Assembly (NCBI GenBank): GCA_947632745.1
Contig: CANRQH010000018.1
Coordinates: 1 to 16,687 of the forward strand
Origin: an uncultured Clostridia bacterium
GTDB taxonomy: Bacteria > Bacillota > Clostridia > TANB77 > CAG-508
DNA length: 16,687 nt
Direction: 5' to 3'
The first letter of the stretch is position 1. Each line of letters begins with the position of its first letter. Of this stretch, positions 1 through 7,523 are shown in pieces. A model generated the notes under the pieces. The model made no database searches, had not been told where the DNA came from, and worked only from the letters and a program-made list of their open reading frames with translations. The position numbers were made by a program, and so were the translations under genes.

Positions 1-75
1 CCAAATAGGAGAATTTGGTGATTTTTGATCTACATATTCTTGATAATCTTTTTTAGTATCAATCGGACTATTCAT
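1..75 (-). CDS. spoVAC: SpoVAC-like spore membrane protein, N-terminal fragment
   Basis: Reading leftward from an ATG at 75-73, 25 codons run off the window edge. The peptide begins MNSPIDTKKDYQEYVDQ and continues KSPNSPIW. A short charged stretch with DYQ.YV.QKSP.SP just before the first membrane segment resembles the N-terminus of clostridial SpoVAC, part of the SpoVA channel that moves dipicolinic acid across the inner forespore membrane. A good minus-strand ribosome site (AAAGGAATG, about positions 89-97 on the plus strand) precedes the start. It is divergent from the pilus cluster. Only the first 25 residues are visible, so the family call rests on resemblance and on the presence of another sporulation gene in the window; another spore or membrane protein is possible. 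Confidence 0.45.
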   Translation of the reverse strand, partial: MNSPIDTKKDYQEYVDQKSPNSPIW

Positions 76-250
76 TTAAAAAATCATTCCTTTCTTTTTT
101 GCTTAGAATGTAAATAAGTTATTTATAAATAATGTGAATAGATTCTAAACTTTAAATTCTAAAAATATAATTTCCATTTTTATAAAAAATATACATCAAT
201 CTAACCTCAATCTTAAAAGCATAATTAATTAAAAAAACAAAAAATAAAAA

Positions 251-290
251 TACAAAATAAAAATTAAAAATATAAAATAAAAATTAAAAT
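251..290. repeat. A-rich 20-bp tandem repeat in divergent intergenic region
   Basis: Two near-identical 20-bp units (251-270 and 271-290, TAYAAAATAAAAATTAAAAW) sit in the 363-base gene-free stretch 76-438 between the divergent spoVAC-like and pilus genes. The whole stretch is very A+T-rich. Apart from this repeat and the promoter at 351-379, I see no gene or RNA in it. The repeat may act as an UP-element-like or curved upstream region. Confidence 0.5.
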
Positions 291-350
291 TACAAAAAAG
301 AACAAATATTACACTAATGTTACATTTTCTTTACATTTGATTAAAAAGTA

Positions 351-379
351 TTGCTTTTAATTTTAAAAACGTTTAAAAT
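351..379 (+). promoter_or_regulatory. Probable sigma-A promoter of the pilus cluster
   Basis: TTGCTT (351-356), 17-bp spacer, TAAAAT (374-379). This leaves about 50 nt of leader before the PilM start, which has AAGGAG at 426-431. The match to consensus is moderate. Confidence 0.45.
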
Positions 380-438
380 AAAAAAAGAATAAGGTTAGTT
401 TATTAAATAACAAGAGAGTAAAAGCAAGGAGCGTTAAA

Positions 439-2058
439 ATGCAAAATTGTTTGGGAATTTATATAGAAGATAATTTAATAAAATATGCTAAAGTTTCAAA
501 AGAAAAAAACAACAATATTAATAACTTTAAAGTAGAAGCTTTTGGCATTAAGTTTTTTGATAATTTAAGCCAATCAATAAATCAAATTATAGAAGAAACT
601 TATAGTTTTAATACACCTATTAGCATTAACTTAATGAATGAAAAATATTTGTATTATGATATTTTTTCTTTATTATCAAAAAAAGATATAGAAAAAGCCG
701 TTGAAACAGAATTTGAAGAATATTGCGATGAGAATAAATACAATCAAAAAGCTTTTGAAACAAGATATGCTTTAGTTCCAAATATAAACAACAAAGAAAA
801 AATAAGAGCTATGCAAATAATTGTAAATAAAATTGAGCTAAATAAGCAAAAACAATATTTGGAAAAGCATAAGCTAACAAAAATAGCACCTATAGGAATA
901 TCAATAGCAAATGTTGTAAAATTTGATAAAAATGAAAACACAATAATTGTTAATATGGAAGATAATACAACAATTACAACAATTTTTGATAATCAGATAT
1001 ATGATGTAGAAACTCTTGAATTTGGAAGTCAAGAAGTATTAGAAAAAATAAATCACGTGGAAAATTCTATGCAAAGAGCATATGAAATATGCAAAGAAAC
1101 TACAATTTACACATCAAATGTTTTAGAAGATACAAAAGAACAACCACATTTGGAAGACATAATGCCTACTTTATATCAGGTATGTCAAAGAATTCAAGAA
1201 ATAGTAGCAAGTACACCTCAAAAAATATCAACAATATATTTAACAGGAACACTTGCATTAATAAACAATATAGACTTATACTTTCAAGAATATTTAACAG
1301 CTATAGAATGTAAAATTTTAAGACCAAAAATAGTAGAAGAAACAGTATCACAAGTAAATATTAAAGATTATATAGAAGTAAATAGTGCCATTGCTCTTGC
1401 TATGCAAGGATTAGGAGAAGGAATACAAGCATTTAACTTTAGAAGAGATAGCTCAACAAGCAAATTAAGTGAAGTATTAAATTTCCAAATTAACACACAG
1501 AGCATTAAAGAAGCACTATCAAGTAAGCGTTTTTCTTTAAAAGGAGATTTTAGTACATCAGAAACAATATTGCTAAGATGCGCTGTTGCAATAATTTTAA
1601 TAAATATTATTTTCCTAGTATTTTCAAAAGTATTGTACAAGCAAATGGAAAATAAAGAAAATGAGATAAATGCTTTAATATCATCTGAACAACAAGAAAT
1701 TAGCAATATTGAAAAAGATATAAGTTCTCTAAATTCTAAAAATACAGCATATGACACATTAGCAAAAGAATTGGATGTAATAAACAATAAAATAAGTAAT
1801 ATTGCAGAAAGAAAAAATACTATACCGAACTTACTTAATCAATTAATGTATATTATACCAGAGGAAGTTCAACTAACATCTTTAACAAACGAAACAGAAA
1901 AAAATATAAAAATAACAGCTAGTGCACCAGAATATGATAAACTAGGATATTTTGTAGCAAAATTAAGATTAGAAAAAATATTAGATGATGTTATAACTTC
2001 AAGCAGTCAGTCAAATGGAGGAAGTGTTTCAATTACAATAGAAGGAGTGTTACCATGA
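439..2058 (+). CDS. pilM: PilM-PilN fusion, type IV pilus alignment protein
   Basis: The 539-residue protein combines two proteins that are usually separate. Residues 1 to about 330 look like PilM, the cytoplasmic actin-fold subunit: LGIYIEDNLIKYAKVS at the start corresponds to the phosphate-1 strand, and TGTLALINNIDLY (from residue 269) to the usual TGGG..L.G element. The region where PilM normally has DIG reads NMEDNTTITTI, so nucleotide binding may be degenerate. A linker with AFNFRRD (331-337), reminiscent of the PilN N-terminal motif that docks on PilM, leads to one membrane helix (about 377-396), a coiled coil (about 400-460) and a PilN-like extracytoplasmic domain to the C-terminus. 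AAGGAG at 426-431 supports the start. The TGA stop overlaps the pilO ATG by 4 nt, so the two are translationally coupled. The role is inferred from order and architecture. Confidence 0.8.
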   Translation: MQNCLGIYIEDNLIKYAKVSKEKNNNINNFKVEAFGIKFFDNLSQSINQIIEETYSFNTPISINLMNEKYLYYDIFSLLSKKDIEKAVETEFEEYCDENKYNQKAFETRYALVPNINNKEKIRAMQIIVNKIELNKQKQYLEKHKLTKIAPIGISIANVVKFDKNENTIIVNMEDNTTITTIFDNQIYDVETLEFGSQEVLEKINHVENSMQRAYEICKETTIYTSNVLEDTKEQPHLEDIMPTLYQVCQRIQEIVASTPQKISTIYLTGTLALINNIDLYFQEYLTAIECKILRPKIVEETVSQVNIKDYIEVNSAIALAMQGLGEGIQAFNFRRDSSTSKLSEVLNFQINTQSIKEALSSKRFSLKGDFSTSETILLRCAVAIILINIIFLVFSKVLYKQMENKENEINALISSEQQEISNIEKDISSLNSKNTAYDTLAKELDVINNKISNIAERKNTIPNLLNQLMYIIPEEVQLTSLTNETEKNIKITASAPEYDKLGYFVAKLRLEKILDDVITSSSQSNGGSVSITIEGVLP

Positions 2059-2750
2059 GAAAAATATTATTAATTATATTAGTTTGTTTATTGTTAATTT
2101 TAACTGTATTTTTTATGGTAAGTGGATTTAGTGCTTTTGGTTTAAAAGGAATTATAGATATAAGCGAAAAAAACAAAGAAATAGATCAAAAGATTTTAGA
2201 TTTATCTAATGAAGTTAATAATGTTTATAAAAGTACTGAGGCAAAACTAAAGTCAGCAGCTGATACATTAACAGAAACAAAAACAAAATATGAAAACCAA
2301 GCTATACTTTCTAGTTCTCAAAGTTCAAGTTATGTATCTCAAAAAGAAAAATATGATATAGAATATTTATGGACAAGACTAGGACACTTTGCTAGAGATG
2401 AAAATTGCACATTAAAAATAGATCTTTCAACTGCAGGAGAAAATTTATACAATTTGAATTTTACTGTTGGAGGTTCATATTCTGGAATTACAGATTTTAT
2501 ATATGACATAGAAAATGATTCTAAATTTGGATTTAAAATAGAAAAATTTGCAATAAGTTCACCTGGAGAAAGTTTAACAGCAACATTTACTTGCAAAGAT
2601 ATACCAATTTCAAAAGTTCAAGTTGAAAGACAATCTAGTTCAAATTCAAATACAACAAACAATACAACTAATACAACAGATAGTACTTCAAATAGTACAA
2701 ATTCAACAAACTCAACTAATACAACAAATGAAACAGAAGGAGACAGTTAA
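2055..2750 (+). CDS. pilO: PilO-like type IV pilus assembly protein
   Basis: 231 residues: a very short cytoplasmic tip, one membrane helix (about 4-22), a coiled coil (about 35-95) and a compact alpha/beta domain (about 110-190). This is the order expected for PilO, which pairs with PilN and transmits the alignment complex through the membrane. The start ATG overlaps the pilMN stop (ATGA), as is common for pilN-pilO. Residues 194-231 form a low-complexity tail of almost only Ser, Thr and Asn, ending ETEGDS, which is not part of typical PilO and may be a glycosylated or wall-spanning extension. Sequence identity to any PilO cannot be judged by eye; position and architecture carry the call. 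Confidence 0.7.
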   Translation: MRKILLIILVCLLLILTVFFMVSGFSAFGLKGIIDISEKNKEIDQKILDLSNEVNNVYKSTEAKLKSAADTLTETKTKYENQAILSSSQSSSYVSQKEKYDIEYLWTRLGHFARDENCTLKIDLSTAGENLYNLNFTVGGSYSGITDFIYDIENDSKFGFKIEKFAISSPGESLTATFTCKDIPISKVQVERQSSSNSNTTNNTTNTTDSTSNSTNSTNSTNTTNETEGDS

Positions 2751-2792
2751 GATAAAAACAAAAAGATACAATAGAATTAAAGGAGGCTTTTA

Positions 2793-3215
2793 ATGAACAA
2801 AATAATAAAAGAAATAATTATAATGCTTCTAATATGTTTAGCAACAATGTTACTTTTAGCAATTATATTATATAAATATATACCAAATAGAAAGTCTGTA
2901 CCTGAGGTTACAACTTATGTTGCATCAGACGAAATACAAGAAATGCTTGATGATAATGTAGATTCAAAAGATGAAGAAAATGAGGTTATTTTAACATATG
3001 AAGTAACTGCTTCAGATTTAAATAACTATCAAGCAACAGAAGATTATGTTCCAGGAAAAGCAAATCCATTTGGAGCATACACAGGTAAGACAACAGAGGA
3101 ACAAAACCTTAATCCTGATGGAAACTCAGATGATAATACAAACAATAAACCTACAAATACTTTAGAAAATGGAACAGTGCCAAGTGTATATTCTGATAAA
3201 TCAGGTACAAAATAA
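2793..3215 (+). CDS. Single-pass membrane protein in pilus cluster, unknown function
   Basis: I do not recognise this 140-residue protein. It has an N-terminal membrane helix (about 8-27), an acidic stretch (DEIQEMLDDNVDSKDEENE), a short predicted beta region ending in VPGKANPFG (ANPF at 90-93) and a Gly/Asn/Thr/Asp-rich unstructured C-terminus. The start is secure: AGGAGG at 2781-2786 lies 6 nt before the ATG. It lies between pilO and the pilin, where Gram-negative clusters carry PilP, a bitopic protein whose conserved core contains a DPF-type motif. The NPF element and topology make a PilP-like linker conceivable, but this is inference from position only. Confidence 0.65.
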   Translation: MNKIIKEIIIMLLICLATMLLLAIILYKYIPNRKSVPEVTTYVASDEIQEMLDDNVDSKDEENEVILTYEVTASDLNNYQATEDYVPGKANPFGAYTGKTTEEQNLNPDGNSDDNTNNKPTNTLENGTVPSVYSDKSGTK

Positions 3216-3228
3216 TATGTTATTAACG

Positions 3229-3252
3229 TTATATTAGAGTAATCTAATATAA
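3229..3252 (+). other. Perfect hairpin just upstream of the pilin gene
   Basis: A 10-bp perfect stem (TTATATTAGA / TCTAATATAA) with loop GTAA lies between the unknown membrane protein and the pilin ribosome site. It has no U-tract, so it is unlikely to terminate. It could be a 5' stabiliser or processing site that uncouples abundant pilin mRNA from the upstream genes. Confidence 0.5.
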
Positions 3253-3289
3253 AACAATATAAAAAATAATAAATAAAGGAGGGAAACCA

Positions 3290-3736
3290 ATGAAAAACAA
3301 TCAAAAAGGTATAACACTTATCGCTTTAGTTGTTACCATCATCGTTCTTTTAATATTAGCTGGTGTTTCTATAGCTATGTTAACTGGTGAAGGAGGAATT
3401 CTTGGAAATGCAAGAACATCTGCTGAACAAACTAAGTTAATGAATGCTGCTGATGAAATCACTATGACAGCTGCTGAAACTGCTTCAACTTTTATGAAAG
3501 AAAAATATGTAGATGGAAAAGAAGGTAGTGTTTATACAGCAGAAAATCAAGAATTAAATGATGCCATAGATGATGCTGTTAATGCATTACAAACTAAGTT
3601 TACTAAAAGTGGAATTACATTAAGTGGTACTGCTGCAACAGGTTATACATTAAAAAGTACTAACTATCAAACTTCAGGAACTGTAACACCAGGTTCTGGA
3701 AGAATGACTTGGTCAGCACCAATAGCAACCCCATAG
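3290..3736 (+). CDS. pilA: Type IV pilin, probable major subunit
   Basis: A 148-residue protein with a class III signal peptide: MKNNQKG | ITLIALVVTIIVLLILAG, predicted cut after Gly7, then a hydrophobic helix to about residue 31. The remainder is a globular domain rich in Ala, Thr and Gly (about 141 residues after cleavage), with no cysteines. AAAGGAGGG before the ATG is the strongest ribosome site of the cluster, and a hairpin precedes and a terminator-like hairpin follows the gene. This suits a heavily expressed major subunit. Oddities: residue +1 is Ile instead of Phe, and position +5, normally Glu in type IV pilins, is Ala12. The sequence ends PIATP with no disulfide loop. It is clearly a T4P-like pilin; calling it the major subunit is inference. 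Confidence 0.8.
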   Translation: MKNNQKGITLIALVVTIIVLLILAGVSIAMLTGEGGILGNARTSAEQTKLMNAADEITMTAAETASTFMKEKYVDGKEGSVYTAENQELNDAIDDAVNALQTKFTKSGITLSGTAATGYTLKSTNYQTSGTVTPGSGRMTWSAPIATP

Positions 3737-3760
3737 TAACGTTAATTTAAAAAGTATAAT

Positions 3761-3799
3761 AAAAGCATATGCATGCTATATGCATATGCTTTTATTAAA
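3761..3799 (+). terminator. Hairpin after the pilin gene (partial terminator)
   Basis: A perfect 14-bp stem, AAAAGCATATGCAT / ATGCATATGCTTTT (3761-3774 with 3780-3793), has a 5-nt loop. Its own 3' side supplies the T-run, followed by ATTAAAA. The downstream pilus genes follow on the same strand, so it probably reduces rather than stops transcription, giving more pilin mRNA than peptidase mRNA. Confidence 0.7.
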
Positions 3800-3915
3800 A
3801 AAATAAAAGGGAAAAAATGTTAGCCAAAAAAACTAACATAAAGATTAGTTTGAAGAAAAAAATTTTTCATTACTATGTGTGATTTCAACAAAGCAAAAAA
3901 GGAATGAAATTTAAT

Positions 3916-4725
3916 ATGAACGTATTTTTTTATATAATAATATTTATAATAGGAACATTATTTGGTAGTTTTTACACCTTAGCAGTATACAGAATACCAA
4001 GAAAAATAGATATAATATACACCCATTCATTTTGCCCAAATTGTGGACATAAACTTGGATTTTTTGAATTAATACCAGTTTTAAGTTACATATTTTTAGG
4101 TGGCAAATGTAAAAAATGCAAGCAACCAATAAGACCAAGATATTTCATATTAGAAATATTATCTGGGTTAACATTTGTGGCACTTGCTATTAGTTTAAAA
4201 TTAGATGTATATAATTTAGATATAAACACAATTATAAAATTTTGTTTAATAGTTCTTTATTTTGCTGCAATATTTTTACTTGCCGGTATAGATAAAGAAG
4301 AAAGAAGAATAGAAAAAGGTGTATTATACTATAGTTTTGCTGTATCTTCCGCATACATAATATATCTATGCATAATGGGGCAAACTAGTATATATAGATA
4401 TGTGATGTATTTAGTCGCATTAATAACATTGTTAATTGTGGACTCAGAAAAACAAATAAAAGAAGCAAAACAAAGTTATTTATTTCAAATATTAATGTTA
4501 ATTGTTGTAATGTTAATAAATACTGGCGAATTTGTAACTCTATTTTCTGTAGTAATTCCATTAATTGCTGTTTTTGCTATAAAATCATTTTACTTTTTAA
4601 AAAATGCTTTAAATAAATCATTTAAAATACATAAAAACATGATGGAAATTTATAAATTTGGATATTTATTTTGTTTGTCAAATGTTATAATTTTTATATT
4701 TACATTATACTTTACAAATCATTAA
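3916..4725 (+). CDS. pilD: Divergent prepilin peptidase (PilD family)
   Basis: A polytopic membrane protein of 269 residues that should cleave the Gly|X bond of the three pilins here and may N-methylate them. Evidence: an N-terminal membrane helix with GTLFGSFYTLAVYRIPR, a cytoplasmic loop with two CxxC pairs (CPNC and CKKC) followed by RPRYFILEILSG, all typical of PilD. The first catalytic Asp is in LAGIDKEER (residue 126). The second, usually inside a GxGD motif, is not seen; the nearest candidates are NTGEF (Glu205) or the Asp in LIVDSEKQ. I prefer ATG 3916 because AAGGA (3899-3903) abuts the alternative ATG at 3904, leaving no spacing. It lies between the major and minor pilins. Family membership is clear; activity is uncertain. 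Confidence 0.8.
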   Translation: MNVFFYIIIFIIGTLFGSFYTLAVYRIPRKIDIIYTHSFCPNCGHKLGFFELIPVLSYIFLGGKCKKCKQPIRPRYFILEILSGLTFVALAISLKLDVYNLDINTIIKFCLIVLYFAAIFLLAGIDKEERRIEKGVLYYSFAVSSAYIIYLCIMGQTSIYRYVMYLVALITLLIVDSEKQIKEAKQSYLFQILMLIVVMLINTGEFVTLFSVVIPLIAVFAIKSFYFLKNALNKSFKIHKNMMEIYKFGYLFCLSNVIIFIFTLYFTNH

Positions 4726-4772
4726 ATTTATAATTAATTTGATATGCGACTTAGAAAGGAATTTAAGTAAAA

Positions 4773-5264
4773 ATGAATTTTAAGAGTAATAAAGGTGTAA
4801 CTGGAATAGATATTGTTATTGCAATGCTAATTCTTATGGTAACTGTTCCAACTATGTTTGGAATAGCCTACAACTTAACAAAAGACAATAATTATGGAAG
4901 AAGAGAATCTTATGCCGTAAAAATTGCGACAGAGATTATTGAAACAGCAAAAGCAACAGAATTTGATGAAATTTCATTTAAGTCAGGCAGTTTATTTACA
5001 GAAGAATTAGATAAAAATTATAAAAAAACATCAAAAATAGATTCAGAAACAGAAGAAGAAATTTATGAATATACATATTATACGTGCGAAGGAAATGATA
5101 AAGAACATTACCAAATACAAATAGGACTTTTAAAAAAAAGTGATGCTCAACAAGATTTAGCAAAAAAAATAAAAGTTACAGTTATTTATCCAGTAGGAAA
5201 TAAAGAAAAAGAAATTGATATAAGTACAGTTATGGAAAATACAAAAAGTGAAGATGTGCATTAG
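4773..5264 (+). CDS. Minor type IV pilin (PilV-like)
   Basis: 163 residues starting MNFKSNKG | VTGIDIVIAMLILMVTVP, a class III signal peptide with the cut after Gly8 and a hydrophobic helix to about residue 33. Position +5 is Asp13, keeping the acidic residue that the major pilin lacks. The mature part is highly charged, with Glu/Lys-rich strands and one cysteine (YTCEG). AGAAAGGAATTT precedes the ATG. Together with the next gene, it is probably a minor pilin that primes assembly; order and signal peptide resemble PilV/PulI-type proteins, but no specific orthologue can be assigned. The first residues (KSNKGVT) match the following gene, suggesting a paired origin. Confidence 0.75.
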   Translation: MNFKSNKGVTGIDIVIAMLILMVTVPTMFGIAYNLTKDNNYGRRESYAVKIATEIIETAKATEFDEISFKSGSLFTEELDKNYKKTSKIDSETEEEIYEYTYYTCEGNDKEHYQIQIGLLKKSDAQQDLAKKIKVTVIYPVGNKEKEIDISTVMENTKSEDVH

Positions 5265-5300
5265 TTATAGAAATTACTAAAAAAATAAGGAAAGGAAATT

Positions 5301-5762
5301 TTGAAGGTGAAATCTAATAAAGGTGTAACTTTTACATCACTCATTATTTATGTTATAGGACTGATTATTGTTACAGGTATAATAGGAAGCTTTTCTGTTT
5401 ACTTTTTCAGTAATGTAAACACCATGATAATAAAAAATACTGCAGAAGAACAATATTCAAAAGTTCTATCATATATAACAAAAGATATTAATTCAAAAAA
5501 TATAACAGATGTAACAGCAAATGTAAATGAAAATGATTGCCTTATTATAAAATTTGCAGATGAAATAGAACATCAGTATATAAATAAAGATGGTTGTATT
5601 TATTACATAAATAATGATGAAAATAATAAAGTAAAATTGGTATTGTGTAATAATGTTACAAACGGGGCTGATAAAGTATTTCAATATTCAAATGGCAAAA
5701 TAACCATTAATCTTGAAATAAATAAAAAGATGTTTTCTAGTTTTTTTAATATAAATGTATAA
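5301..5762 (+). CDS. Minor type IV pilin-like protein (TTG start)
   Basis: 153 residues beginning (TTG) MKVKSNKG | VTFTSLIIYVIGLIIVTG: a class III signal peptide cut after Gly8, then a hydrophobic helix to about residue 36 and a charged domain rich in Asn, Lys and Ile with CLIIKF and DGCIYYIN strands, resembling PilW/PulJ-type minor pilins. No ATG is available before the signal; TTG at 5301 is favoured over GTG at 5307 because AAAGGAAA (5291-5298) is well spaced from it. Position +5 is Ser, not Glu. A non-ATG start and weak spacing suggest low expression, fitting a minor pilin. Confidence 0.7.
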   Translation: MKVKSNKGVTFTSLIIYVIGLIIVTGIIGSFSVYFFSNVNTMIIKNTAEEQYSKVLSYITKDINSKNITDVTANVNENDCLIIKFADEIEHQYINKDGCIYYINNDENNKVKLVLCNNVTNGADKVFQYSNGKITINLEINKKMFSSFFNINV

Positions 5763-5793
5763 ATTGGTAATTTAATGTAATTTTTTAAAACTA

Positions 5794-5822
5794 AAGACAT
5801 TTATTAAAAAATATATTATAAT
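5794..5822 (+). promoter_or_regulatory. Possible internal promoter before pilB
   Basis: AAGACA (5794-5799), 17-bp spacer, TATAAT (5817-5822) in the 97-bp gap before pilB. The -10 is perfect, the -35 weak. It could give the motor genes pilB-pilT-pilC independent transcription. Confidence 0.35.
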
Positions 5823-5859
5823 AAAATTGAGTAAAACTAAAGAAAGGAAGTAGGTAATT

Positions 5860-7509
5860 ATGGATGACAAGAAAAAACAACCATTAGGAATTGAACTGGT
5901 AAAAAGAGGAATAGTATCAGGGGATTCAATAGAAAGGGCTCTTAGATATCAAGCTGATCATCCTAACAAAAAAATAGGAGATATTTTATACATATTAAAA
6001 GAGGTTGATCCAGAAATTTTAATAAGAGAAATTGGAGAAATTATTGGAGATAAGGCAATTTATTTATCAAATAGTAAAATTGCTATTAATCCAACAGAAT
6101 ATCTTCCTTTAGATATGATGAAATCCTATAAAGCTATACCTTTTGAAGTAGAATCTGGAAAAATAAAAATAGCATTTGCAGATATTACAAACAACAAAGA
6201 TAGTATAAAAAGTGTAAAAATGTTAGTTTTGAATAGAGGATTAATTTTAGAGCCATATATGGCATTTGAAACTAATATATTAGAAATTTTAGATGAAATT
6301 AGTGGAAAACTAGAAGAAAATATAGAAGACTTAGAGGAAGCTGGCACAGTAACAGAATTATTAGATAATATAATAAAACTTGCTATTGATAAAAGAGCTT
6401 CAGATATACATATAGAACCACAATCAGACTCTGTAAGAGTTCGTTTTAGAATAGATGGCGAATTATTTGTAATGGCAAATATAGCAAAAGATAGACAGGC
6501 TCAATTAATAGGAAGACTTAAAGCAATATCTAATATGCACCAGGAAAAACAAGAATCACAAGATGGTAGAATTTTATTATACGATAATTACAATATCCGT
6601 GTTTCTTCACAAAAAAATATATATGGTGAAAAATTCGTTTTAAGAATGCTTAAAAAGACTGCTAATATAAGAAATATTTTTCAACTAGGTTATCCATATA
6701 CTGAACAGGATTTGAATAAAACAGTAAACAAAAAGAATACCTTAACAATAATGGCTGCACCAACAGGAGAAGGTAAAACAACAACCCTTTATAGTATATT
6801 AGATTATTTAAAAAATGACAGTGTAAATATAACAACAATAGAAGACCCAGTTGAAATAAGAATACCAGGACTTAACCAAATAGAAATTGAAAAAAATGTT
6901 AGATTTGCAGATAGTTTAAGAACTATATTAAGACAGGATCCAGATATAATTCTTTTAGGAGAGATAAGAGATAAGGAAACAGCTGAAATTGCAACTCAGG
7001 CTTCTCAAACAGGACACTATGTATTATCTACAATACACACTTTAGATGCAGTAGAAGTTATAACAAGACTTAGAAAAATGGGATTAGCAGACTATGATAT
7101 AGCAAGTACTCTTGGAACTGCAATATCTCAAAGATTATTAAGAAGATTATGCCCACATTGTAGAAGGGAAAGAGAATTTACAGATTTCGAAAAAGAAGTT
7201 ATAGAAAAAATTGCAAAAAAATATAATGTAGAATTTGATTTAAAAGATATAAAAACATATGATGCTGTTGGATGCGATAAATGCAACGGTTCTGGATATT
7301 ATGAAAGAATAGGTATATTTGAAGTATTGAATATAGATGATGATATAAGAGAACTAATTTTACAAGGTAAATCAAGTATAGAAATAAGAAGAGTAGCAAT
7401 GGAAAAAGAATATAGGCCATTAATTGTAGATGGTGTAAACAAGGTTCTAAGGGGAGACACAAACCTTAGTGAATTAAATAAAAAATTGATTATATATAAT
7501 AATATTTAG
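5860..7509 (+). CDS. pilB: PilB/GspE-type pilus extension ATPase
   Basis: A 549-residue cytoplasmic hexameric ATPase that powers pilin insertion at the PilC platform. An N-terminal MshEN/GspE-N-like region (about 1-140, with PLGIELVKRGIVS and PLDMMKSYKAIPF) precedes the motor. The motor shows ASDIHIEP (about 180), Walker A APTGEGKTT (300-308, with Glu where Ser is usual), an Asp box TTIEDPVE, Walker B ILLGEIRD (364-371), a His box TGHYVLSTIHT, and the zinc pair CPHC (431-434) and CDKC (472-475) found in PilB/GspE but not PilT. GAAAGGAAG precedes the ATG. The gene ends with TAG, and AGGAGG for the next gene follows directly, so pilB and pilT are co-transcribed. The call is secure. Confidence 0.95.
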   Translation: MDDKKKQPLGIELVKRGIVSGDSIERALRYQADHPNKKIGDILYILKEVDPEILIREIGEIIGDKAIYLSNSKIAINPTEYLPLDMMKSYKAIPFEVESGKIKIAFADITNNKDSIKSVKMLVLNRGLILEPYMAFETNILEILDEISGKLEENIEDLEEAGTVTELLDNIIKLAIDKRASDIHIEPQSDSVRVRFRIDGELFVMANIAKDRQAQLIGRLKAISNMHQEKQESQDGRILLYDNYNIRVSSQKNIYGEKFVLRMLKKTANIRNIFQLGYPYTEQDLNKTVNKKNTLTIMAAPTGEGKTTTLYSILDYLKNDSVNITTIEDPVEIRIPGLNQIEIEKNVRFADSLRTILRQDPDIILLGEIRDKETAEIATQASQTGHYVLSTIHTLDAVEVITRLRKMGLADYDIASTLGTAISQRLLRRLCPHCRREREFTDFEKEVIEKIAKKYNVEFDLKDIKTYDAVGCDKCNGSGYYERIGIFEVLNIDDDIRELILQGKSSIEIRRVAMEKEYRPLIVDGVNKVLRGDTNLSELNKKLIIYNNI

Positions 7510-7523
7510 GAGGACAAAAGAAG

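Noticed and set aside
230..300. A-rich repeats as a replication origin or CRISPR-like array
   Set aside because: Only two imperfect 20-bp units, no DnaA boxes, no spacers and no cas or replication genes nearby.
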